Below, piece by piece: positions 23,957-29,083 of a stretch of DNA of 29,083 bases. The notes under the pieces were generated by a model. The model saw nothing but the letters and a program-made list of their open reading frames with translations. It had not been told where the DNA came from and did no database searches. Position 1 is the first letter of the stretch; every line of letters begins with the position of its first letter. Source of the stretch: a virus; IMG/VR virus record IMGVR_UViG_3300022592_000023, positions 1 to 29,083 of that record; one strand, 5' to 3'. The position numbers and the translations under genes were made by a program.

Positions 23957-24733
23957 TCAACTTCCTACTTTTGCACCAGCGCCTTGTCCAGCTTTTAAAC
24001 TAGCTTTAAGTGCATTTTGTGCTTTTGGATCTAACTTTTGTTGAGCTGGAGCAGGCTGTTGTCCTTGTGCAGGAGCGGCATTTGGTTGCGGAGTAGCATC
24101 TGCAGGAGCCGCTTGCTGTTGAGCATTTGCATCAGCAGGTTGTGCTGTAGCACCAGCTGGAGGCGCATTTGGATCCATTGTAGGTTCTACTCTACCATCG
24201 CCTGCATCTTGTGCGGGAGGAGTTTGGCCTTGTGTAGGGGCGGCATTTGCACCATTATCTGCATTGCTTTGTGATCCTGTTGGACCACTTACTTGACTAC
24301 CTTGTTGTTGACCAGCTTGCGCTTGCTGACCTTGTGATTTTTGTTGTTTTTCTAGATCGTCAGCTTGTTTGATTAGAGCTTTACCTTGCTGACGTAATTG
24401 ATTTGGATCTTGTCCACCACTTTGTACTGGAGCACTACCTGCGGCGGCTTGTTGCCCACCTGCTTGCTGAGTACCAGGAACTGCATCACCACCTACTGCG
24501 GCACGCCCTGCATTGTATCCTTGTTTAGCTTTATCCCATGCGCCACGAAGTCCACCTGCAACAGCACCAACTCCTTTAGCGGCACCACCTACAGTACCAG
24601 GAATACCTGCAACAGCACCCTTAGCTACATTGCCAACACCTTGAGCCATTTGACCTAAGCCCTGTTTAGCTTGATCCCATCCAGGACCCTCTTCAAGATT
24701 GTGACTTTCTATTAATAGTTCTTCAATACGCAT
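23957..24733 (-). CDS. Low-complexity Gly/Ala/Gln/Pro-rich protein, possible internal or virion protein
   Basis: The 258-residue product starts MRIEELLIESHNLEE, a short helical N-terminus with a possible gp21 cut site (L-I-E at 7-9), like the capsid-targeting starts of T4 internal proteins. Residues about 25-70 are Gly/Ala/Val-rich with small-residue helix patterns (GAVAGIPGTVGGAAKGVGA); about 85-245 is mostly Gln, Ala, Gly and Pro with repeated QxQPAPAQQ-like runs; there is no enzyme motif. A GGAG site precedes the ATG and a late promoter lies at 24764-24772, so it is a late, probably packaged or virion, protein. It stops at an in-frame TGA although every other non-overlapping gene end I checked uses TAA or TAG; the frame then stays open to 23822 (separate entry). 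The internal-protein idea is inference. Confidence 0.72.
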   Translation of the reverse strand: MRIEELLIESHNLEEGPGWDQAKQGLGQMAQGVGNVAKGAVAGIPGTVGGAAKGVGAVAGGLRGAWDKAKQGYNAGRAAVGGDAVPGTQQAGGQQAAAGSAPVQSGGQDPNQLRQQGKALIKQADDLEKQQKSQGQQAQAGQQQGSQVSGPTGSQSNADNGANAAPTQGQTPPAQDAGDGRVEPTMDPNAPPAGATAQPADANAQQQAAPADATPQPNAAPAQGQQPAPAQQKLDPKAQNALKASLKAGQGAGAKVGS

Positions 24734-24763
24734 TTATAACTCCAACTTAGATAGTTTGATGTT

Positions 24764-24772
24764 TTATTTAAC
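24764..24772 (-). promoter_or_regulatory. Late promoter GTTAAATAA ahead of the low-complexity gene
   Basis: The minus strand reads GTTAAATAA, the same nine bases as the paired promoters near the endolysin. It is about 30 bases before the ATG at 24733, with a GGAG ribosome site between. Confidence 0.6.
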
Positions 24773-24774
24773 CC

Positions 24775-25229
24775 AAATACTAATTTTAAGTACTTATGTG
24801 AGCTAACGCTCACATGTTTCTGCGCTATCGCTTGAAACATTTACTATATGTAGATACTGCGAAGCAGTTTTAAATATTATCTAGATATAATGGTCACACT
24901 TAGCCCAGACAGGGCTAAGAAAAACTTGACATTATCTGAGTACGCAAGTCACATCGCATTGTAGCATTACCAGGGCGGTCAGCCTGTACCCCTAGCTACG
25001 TCTTTTCCTGACGGCGATTATTACGCAGATGCGATCCTGTATAATAACCCGGGGCTTCACTGTCCCCTCATTTTAGCTCTTAATCACTCTATTCAAACAA
25101 CTAAATCGCGGCATTTGCGATCGACGTCCTGTTAAGGATGGTAGTTGAGTACTCTGTACAGCGCAGAGAGTTCCGTCCGGGCGTAGTTAAACCCCTTGTC
25201 ATGGGCACACGATTTTAGCCTGTGCTAGC
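24775..25229. ncRNA. Structured non-coding region, candidate novel RNA (strand unknown)
   Basis: About 455 bases hold no convincing gene on either strand: the longest open stretches are a 33-codon minus frame and a 56-codon plus frame without a start. Instead I find many hairpins: CTTAGCCC/GGGCTAAG (24899-24919, perfect 8 bp), GTAGC/GCTAC (24961-24999), TTATTA/TAATAA (25018-25047), GGGG/CCCC (25051-25067), ATCGC/GCGAT (25105-25121), TCCT/AGGA (25127-25138), CTCTG/CAGAG (25152-25168) and GCACA/TGTGC (25205-25225). By hand count 24961-25200 is about 50% G+C, above the AT-rich genes on both sides. No tRNA, tmRNA, RNase P or group I intron core was recognised. On the minus strand it would be read after the GIY-YIG gene. 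Confidence 0.5.
24796..24868. repeat. Three consecutive hairpins
   Basis: ATGTGAGC/GCTCACAT (24796-24815, 8 bp, loop TAAC), ATGTTTC/GAAACAT (24814-24840, 7 bp) and ACTGC/GCAGT (24856-24868, 5 bp, loop GAA) follow each other closely. There is no clear T-run, so they are not plain terminators. They lie between the structured region and the late promoter, at the boundary between early-type and late genes on the minus strand. Confidence 0.55.
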
Positions 25230-25673
25230 TTATACTGTTTTAGTTGCCTGAGATTTGATGATATGAGAGCCGTGGACTCTAACTTGAATGTGCCCGTTGT
25301 AGTATGCGTCTGATTCTAGTACTTTGCGTTCGAATTGTTCTTTTGCTTCTAGATATGATGTGAGGGCCTTGGATGTGCAATAATGTAATATTTCACGAGT
25401 GAATTTGTCTGTGCCTATTGCAGTAATGTCTGCGGTTAGATTAGGACTGGAACCATAATAAGTTTTCCAATCAGAATCTATTTTGCCTTTGATTTTTTTA
25501 CGTTTCTTCTTACCGTTTTTTAACTTGACGGTTTTATATGTTGTTTTTGAGAACTTGGCTAATTTTTTGCCTATGTACATACGCCCGTTGACTGTATTTG
25601 TGATAAGATAAACAAATCCAATACAGTCCTCAGGTAGTTCTTCAACTAAAGTACCTTGATACGTCCAAGACAT
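25230..25673 (-). CDS. GIY-YIG family endonuclease
   Basis: The 147-residue protein has the GIY-YIG signature as GFVYLITNTVNGRMYIGKK (residues about 19-37: Tyr in VYLI and Tyr-Ile-Gly in MYIGKK), then DSDWKTYYGSSPNL (about 66-79), and a helix with the likely metal-binding Glu (SYLEAKEQFERKVL, about 105-118). A very basic run (KLKNGKKKRKKIKGK, about 50-64) would bind DNA. This form, with its DW-x-x-YYGS motif, is widespread in T4-like phages and related to Seg homing nucleases, but it has no added DNA-recognition domain visible. Its ATG overlaps the stop of the Hc1-like gene (TAATG), so it is translated with the recombination operon. It may be a homing nuclease or a domesticated nuclease. Confidence 0.88.
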   Translation of the reverse strand: MSWTYQGTLVEELPEDCIGFVYLITNTVNGRMYIGKKLAKFSKTTYKTVKLKNGKKKRKKIKGKIDSDWKTYYGSSPNLTADITAIGTDKFTREILHYCTSKALTSYLEAKEQFERKVLESDAYYNGHIQVRVHGSHIIKSQATKTV

Positions 25674-25867
25674 TAAGCAGTCTTGGCCTCCTTGCGAGCA
25701 TTTTTAGTTTCTGTAATTTCATTACGGCGAGCTTTGATCAGCTTGCTTACTTCTGCTAATGCTTTGCGGGCACGAGTACCAGCCGCGGAATTGCCTTTTT
25801 CAAACTTAGTGTCTTCTGCTTCCCACGCTGTTACTGCGTCTTTAATTGCTTGAATTGTTGCGCTCAT
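25673..25867 (-). CDS. Small basic Hc1/histone H1-like DNA-binding protein, 64 residues
   Basis: The chain is Lys/Arg/Ala-rich and helical. The stretch KGNSAAGTRARKALAEVSKL (about 24-43) is close in pattern to the bacterial Hc1 histone H1-like family (K-G-N-x-A-A-x-x-R-x-R), which coats DNA. The C-terminal RRNEITETKNARKEAKTA tail is also basic. I recall similar small proteins in T4-like marine phages. It starts 26 bases inside the end of the 83-residue gene and shares a base with the GIY-YIG start. It may organise phage DNA or act with the recombination nuclease; the role is inferred. Confidence 0.8.
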   Translation of the reverse strand: MSATIQAIKDAVTAWEAEDTKFEKGNSAAGTRARKALAEVSKLIKARRNEITETKNARKEAKTA

Positions 25868-26093
25868 TTTTATTTTTCTCCCTAACTTCTTTATTTTTTG
25901 CTTGTACAGCTCTGCGGACTACTTGGATTTCGTCCATTATTTCTTTCTCAATCTCACGCAGATGTTTTAATGTTCTGCGTAATTCAAAAGCTCTTTCATA
26001 AGTTGGACGTTTCGACCAGTGTTGATGTACGTTGTACCATTCCACTAGTTGAGTAAACAACTTTTCATGAAGCTCGTTGTATTTGTTTAGCAT
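25842..26093 (-). CDS. Small charged protein of unknown function, 83 residues
   Basis: Most of the chain looks helical (NELHEKLFTQLVEWYNVHQH; RTLKHLREIEKEIMDEIQVV), ending in a Lys/Asn/Arg/Glu-rich tail. There is no family mark I recognise. It begins at the TAATG overlap with the gp46 stop and ends 26 bases inside the Hc1-like gene, so it depends on the gp47-gp46 transcript. That close linkage hints at a helper of recombination or DNA handling. Confidence 0.72.
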   Translation of the reverse strand: MLNKYNELHEKLFTQLVEWYNVHQHWSKRPTYERAFELRRTLKHLREIEKEIMDEIQVVRRAVQAKNKEVREKNKNERNNSSN

Positions 26094-27883
26094 TAGACCT
26101 CAACGACATCCACATCGTTTGAGTAAGAGGTAAAACCGTTCTCCTTAATTACTCGGAGTACAGTATTCACACGACCTATTAACTCGTCTTTGTGTGAAAT
26201 CAAGTAAATGTTCTTGTTGCGTTCACGTGCCATCTTCTTAAGAACAGCAACACCTGCTTCAACACCTGCCGCATCCATACCTGCATCAATAAGCTCATCG
26301 ATGAACAATAGGTTGATATGCTGATACAAGTTCTCCCAAACATCGCGGAACGCCCAGCTTAATGATAAAATTAAGCGATTTCGCTCACCGCGACTTAAAT
26401 TGTCAAAGTCTAAGTCTTGACCAAACTGTGTAATTTCAACATTAAGATCATTTTTAAATGTGACTGTGTGTGGTAGACCAATCTTATCAATGTAATAGCT
26501 CAACCGTTTGTTCAAATAGGTTAAGTTTTGATCAATAATCTTCTTACGAACAAATGAATCTTTATTGGTTAACAGTTTGTACAAGAACTCTTGATGGTCT
26601 TTGACACGAGTTAACTCGTTTACTTCGTCCCAACTGATCTCTTGGATAGCAGTTTTCTTAAGTTCTTCAATTTGTTCTTCGTATGGATTAGCTTCGTCTG
26701 CACGAGCAATCATATTCTTTTCTAAACTGTCTAGATTATTCTTGTGTCCTAGTGCTTCGTTTTCTGTTTCGTAGAACGTTATAGGCTTGCGCCCCAGTTC
26801 TCCAATAGTAGCAATAGCTTCATTTACTGTTTGTAAATCAGTTGCTACCTTTTTCTGATATGTAACTGCATCTTCAAAGTGCTTTTCTGCGTCCGCAGAC
26901 ATTTCTTCATGCTTGTGATCATGCAATTCTTGCTCGCAAGCTGGGCAAGTTTTATCACGTAGCTTGTTAATATCATTCAAACATCTGGTAACGCTTCTAT
27001 CTGCTTGCCCTACTGCGGATTCTAATGTAGCACGTTGCTTGTTTAGCTCTCGAATAGTGTTATTATCTTCAGTCCACTTCTTAAGTGCTGTATGTGCAAC
27101 TAATTCTGCTTCAATATCTACACTAGATAACTGCATAATAGCACGACTTAGGTTTTCTACATCACCCTGCTTCTTGTTTTCCCAAGCAGAGCTCTTTAAA
27201 ATCAAACTGTCAATACTCTTTTGTACGTTTTCGTTTGCGGCCTTAACACCATCAATGCGGAAAGTTTCTGCTGTGATAGCATCTTTTGTTTCCTTCATGA
27301 TAGCTTTTAGGCTCTCTGCTTTCTCTGAAAGCAAGGTAATGCCCAATAACTGTTCAATAATCTCACGTTGCTCCGCGGCTTTTAGACTTAAGAACGGTTC
27401 TGTATAGGTATTGAGTGCAACTAGATGCTTGAACATCAAATGACTCATGCCTAATAGTTGCTCGATGTGCTTTTGTGTTTCGCGGCTGTCGCCCTGTGCG
27501 TCATCGTCTGACTCGTCGTCAGCCGTTGTGTCTTCGTTGTTAACGTACAGCTTTAGAATGTTAGGCTTACGACCACGTTCGATGCGATATGCAGTACCGT
27601 TAACATCAAACTCAACAGTAACCAACATGGCTTTACCGTTAGTTTTGTTAATTAGGTTTTCTTTACGGATGTTTGTAAGTGCTTGTCCGTACAGAGCATA
27701 ACTCAATGCGTTAATCATTGTAGTCTTACCTGTACCGTTACGGCTTCCGCTGTCGTCTCCGCCTAAGTCTAAGTTCTCACCTAGTACTAAAGTTAGATGC
27801 TCTTTATCAAAATCTACTGCTTGTGTTTGGTTACCTACTGATAAAAAGTTTTTAACTGTTATATTTTTTATGTTAAATGTCAT
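26093..27883 (-). CDS. 46: Recombination nuclease ATPase subunit, gp46-like (SbcC/Rad50 type)
   Basis: The 596-residue protein is an SMC-like ATPase that with gp47 resects DNA ends for recombination-dependent replication. Residues 46-55 (GSRNGTGKTT) are the Walker A loop; the two coiled-coil arms run from about 170 to 300 and 330 to 450; the zinc hook is Cys313-Pro-Ala-Cys316; the signature is LSRGERNRL (496-504); Walker B is INLLFIDE (523-530); and the switch His is His564 in LISHKDE. All key residues are present and the length fits T4 gp46 (560). The ATG overlaps the gp47 stop by four bases (ATGA), so both are made in step. Acidic insert DDESDDDAQGD (about 122-132) is notable. Confidence 0.97.
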   Translation of the reverse strand: MTFNIKNITVKNFLSVGNQTQAVDFDKEHLTLVLGENLDLGGDDSGSRNGTGKTTMINALSYALYGQALTNIRKENLINKTNGKAMLVTVEFDVNGTAYRIERGRKPNILKLYVNNEDTTADDESDDDAQGDSRETQKHIEQLLGMSHLMFKHLVALNTYTEPFLSLKAAEQREIIEQLLGITLLSEKAESLKAIMKETKDAITAETFRIDGVKAANENVQKSIDSLILKSSAWENKKQGDVENLSRAIMQLSSVDIEAELVAHTALKKWTEDNNTIRELNKQRATLESAVGQADRSVTRCLNDINKLRDKTCPACEQELHDHKHEEMSADAEKHFEDAVTYQKKVATDLQTVNEAIATIGELGRKPITFYETENEALGHKNNLDSLEKNMIARADEANPYEEQIEELKKTAIQEISWDEVNELTRVKDHQEFLYKLLTNKDSFVRKKIIDQNLTYLNKRLSYYIDKIGLPHTVTFKNDLNVEITQFGQDLDFDNLSRGERNRLILSLSWAFRDVWENLYQHINLLFIDELIDAGMDAAGVEAGVAVLKKMARERNKNIYLISHKDELIGRVNTVLRVIKENGFTSYSNDVDVVEV

Positions 27884-28893
27884 AGATTATTGTAGATATT
27901 AAGTAAAAGTGATTTGTCAAACGCATCAGACTCAATTGCAATCAGTTGTTCGCTAACAATTTGATCAACAGATTCAAATTTAGCATCTGGATTATCGTCA
28001 ATTGTACCTTCTACGTTGTTCTTTTCCTGTATCAAACTCATTTCACGAATATCGTAACTAGCAGTAAACTCTTCTTTGATAAAGTTTGCTTCTTCGTAGC
28101 TGATAGGAATATCTAAATGTACTTTCAAGTACATCTTAGACTTCATGATATCGTCTTTTTTATCAATAAGATCAGATAATTTTAGTGTACGGAACTTAGG
28201 AGCGTCTGCCCAAGTCTTATACTCAGGAGTGCCACCCCAATCTAACATCATCATTCCGCGGTCATCATCCCATGCATCTGCAAAGTTATGCGGAAATGCA
28301 TTGCCAATGTATTGCACTTTCTGATTAACTTGTCGTTTATGGAAGTGTCCTGAGAACACATAGTCGGGTGCGCCAAAGTCTTCTGCACGGAGTTCTCCGT
28401 GATCGGGCATCTGCACCATTGCGTTCATGAAGAAGTTAGGTAATTCAAAGTGACCAAAAACATATTTGCTGGTCAGCTTCTTCATATCCTTCCATTCGTC
28501 ACCTACTAACCATGGAACGAAAGTAACATCATCGACGGTAAGGATGTGGTCAACAACTGTAACGCCAGGAATGTGCTTGCCAAAACTACTGCTATGTATA
28601 GTCCGCTTGTCTTTATAAAATAAATCATGATTTCCGGGGAACCAAAAGAACTGCTCAAACGCGGCACCCAACTTCTCTAGACTTCTAATGCTAGTGTCTA
28701 GAGTAGTTAGGTTAATCGAATTGCGATTGTGATGCCAGTCGCCTAAGAAGATTGCTGTTTCACAACCTTCTTTCTTTGCTTCAGCAATAAACCAATCGAC
28801 AAATTCTTCACAATCTTCATTATGCGTCTGACTATTTGATTTTAAACCAAAATGTATATCAGTAAAACACGCGGCTTTCTTAAAAAGTCCCAT
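27880..28893 (-). CDS. 47: Recombination nuclease subunit, gp47-like (SbcD/Mre11 type)
   Basis: The 337-residue protein is a calcineurin-type metallophosphoesterase. Metal-binding motifs are in order: D12-I-H14 (TDIHFG), G51-D52-W-H54, G87-N88-H89-D90, G147-H148-F-E, and G182-H183-F-H185. With gp46 it forms the nuclease that trims DNA ends to start strand invasion. T4 gp47 has 339 residues, so it is full length. The start at 28893 follows a clear AGGAGA site and a sigma70-like promoter (28915-28943), suggesting early expression, and the TAG of the gene upstream directly touches the ATG. Confidence 0.97.
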   Translation of the reverse strand: MGLFKKAACFTDIHFGLKSNSQTHNEDCEEFVDWFIAEAKKEGCETAIFLGDWHHNRNSINLTTLDTSIRSLEKLGAAFEQFFWFPGNHDLFYKDKRTIHSSSFGKHIPGVTVVDHILTVDDVTFVPWLVGDEWKDMKKLTSKYVFGHFELPNFFMNAMVQMPDHGELRAEDFGAPDYVFSGHFHKRQVNQKVQYIGNAFPHNFADAWDDDRGMMMLDWGGTPEYKTWADAPKFRTLKLSDLIDKKDDIMKSKMYLKVHLDIPISYEEANFIKEEFTASYDIREMSLIQEKNNVEGTIDDNPDAKFESVDQIVSEQLIAIESDAFDKSLLLNIYNNL

Positions 28894-29083
28894 CTATATT
28901 AATCTCCTATGTAAAGTATAGCAGATAATTTGACTAAGATCAAGCCTCTGCCTCGCCTTCTTCTTCACGGACGGTTTCCAAAGAATGTACTGTGTGATGA
29001 CGCCCTCAATTTCTTCTTTGAAAACTTCGACCTTGAGACGGTATTTGTTGATGGCAGACAAAGCACTCTTCACGCTGTCATAT
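28894..29083 (-). CDS. Partial gene at the right edge, unknown (C-terminal 62 residues)
   Basis: From the right edge one minus-strand frame is open to TAG at 28894, beginning YDSVKSALSAINKYRLKVEV. It is mixed charged and helical at first, then basic (PSVKKKARQRLDL), and finally runs over the promoter and ribosome site of gp47 (ICYTLHRRLI). Another frame, open only over the last 20 codons, ends LETVREEEGEAEA-TGA at about 28940, just where the promoter begins, and looks like a natural acidic C-terminus. So a frame change near 28985 is possible. The 5' end lies outside the window and the family is not known to me. Confidence 0.5.
   Translation of the reverse strand, partial: YDSVKSALSAINKYRLKVEVFKEEIEGVITQYILWKPSVKKKARQRLDLSQIICYTLHRRLI
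28915..28943 (-). promoter_or_regulatory. Sigma70-type promoter for the gp47-gp46 operon
   Basis: The minus strand has TTGATC (28943-28938), a 17-base spacer, and TATACT (28920-28915), close to TTGACA/TATAAT. The start point would fall near 28908, just at the AGGAGA ribosome site of gp47. It is the only good host-type promoter I saw, which fits early expression of recombination genes. Confidence 0.6.

Noticed and set aside
23548-23959. TGA reassigned to an amino acid in this phage
   Set aside because: TGG is used for Trp throughout, gp47 and the gp26-like gene end at TGA in normal ATGA overlaps, and reading through the latter meets more TGAs at once.
24883-24892. TATAAT on the plus strand as a promoter for the structured region
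   Set aside because: No acceptable -35 element at 16-18 bases upstream; kept only as a weak possibility.
24965-25135. 56-codon open plus-strand frame (HYQGGQPVPLATSFPDG...)
   Set aside because: It follows a TAG directly and contains no usable ATG or GTG start; the region is better explained as structured non-coding DNA.
25165-25195. A GTCCGGGC stretch recalling the conserved RNase P RNA element
   Set aside because: The rest of the RNase P core (GAGGAAAGTCC-type and ACAGAA elements) is missing, so it is a chance match.
25101-25202. 33-codon minus-strand ORF starting MTRGLTTPGRNS within the structured region
   Set aside because: No ribosome site, overlaps several hairpins and has no recognisable family; more likely chance.
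1-29083. tRNA genes
   Set aside because: No cloverleaf with a GTTCGA-type T-loop and matching acceptor arms was seen in the non-coding gaps.

Overview
The window is a block of structural and recombination genes from a tailed phage of the T4 kind (contractile tail; the 'exo-T-even' type found in uncultured environmental samples). The evidence is a run of T4-type morphogenesis genes in the usual order (portal gp20, acidic core protein, prohead protease gp21, scaffold gp22, major capsid gp23), the gp46/gp47 recombination nuclease pair, and many copies of a T4-type late promoter core (TAAATA). The DNA is AT-rich and tightly packed. Nearly all genes are on the minus strand; one endolysin and one two-gene baseplate/tail-assembly pair are on the plus strand. 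The GH19-type endolysin suggests a Gram-negative host, but no host can be named from the sequence.

Layout from left to right. Positions 1-9324 (minus) are one open frame of at least 3108 codons that runs off the left edge. It encodes a giant tail-fibre-like protein with a pectate-lyase-like domain split by 14 tandem units of about 163 residues. Positions 9448-13174 (minus) hold six small virion or fibre-associated genes with late promoters and a terminator. A lone endolysin follows on the plus strand (13307-13948), ending at a bidirectional terminator shared with the capsid gene. Positions 14016-20176 (minus) are the head cassette, transcribed 20, small conserved gene, acidic core protein, 21, 22, 23. 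A probable tape-measure protein (20188-22617, minus) lies back to back with a gp26-like gene and a small overlapping gene on the plus strand (22690-23774). Next comes a low-complexity Gly/Ala/Gln protein interrupted by an in-frame TGA, then about 500 bases without genes but rich in hairpins. The right end is an early-type operon (minus) transcribed gp47, gp46, an 83-residue protein, an Hc1/histone H1-like protein and a GIY-YIG nuclease, all overlapping. A partial gene touches the right edge.

The head genes would build and mature the prohead: gp20 as the portal, gp22 and the acidic protein as the core, gp23 as the shell, and gp21 cutting at (L/I)-x-E sites. The tape-measure, gp26-like and fibre genes would make the tail. 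The gp46/47 complex would resect DNA for recombination-dependent replication.

The observations most worth checking are: (i) a canonical T TTT TTC slippery heptamer followed by a stem-loop exactly where the gp26-like frame passes into the -1 frame of the next gene; (ii) a GC-rich, strongly structured non-coding region at 24775-25229; (iii) three late promoter cores placed 5-6 bases before an ATG that lacks a Shine-Dalgarno sequence, which would give leaderless late transcripts; (iv) an in-frame TGA followed by 44 more codons that look like a real C-terminus; and (v) the 14-unit array in the giant fibre-like protein.
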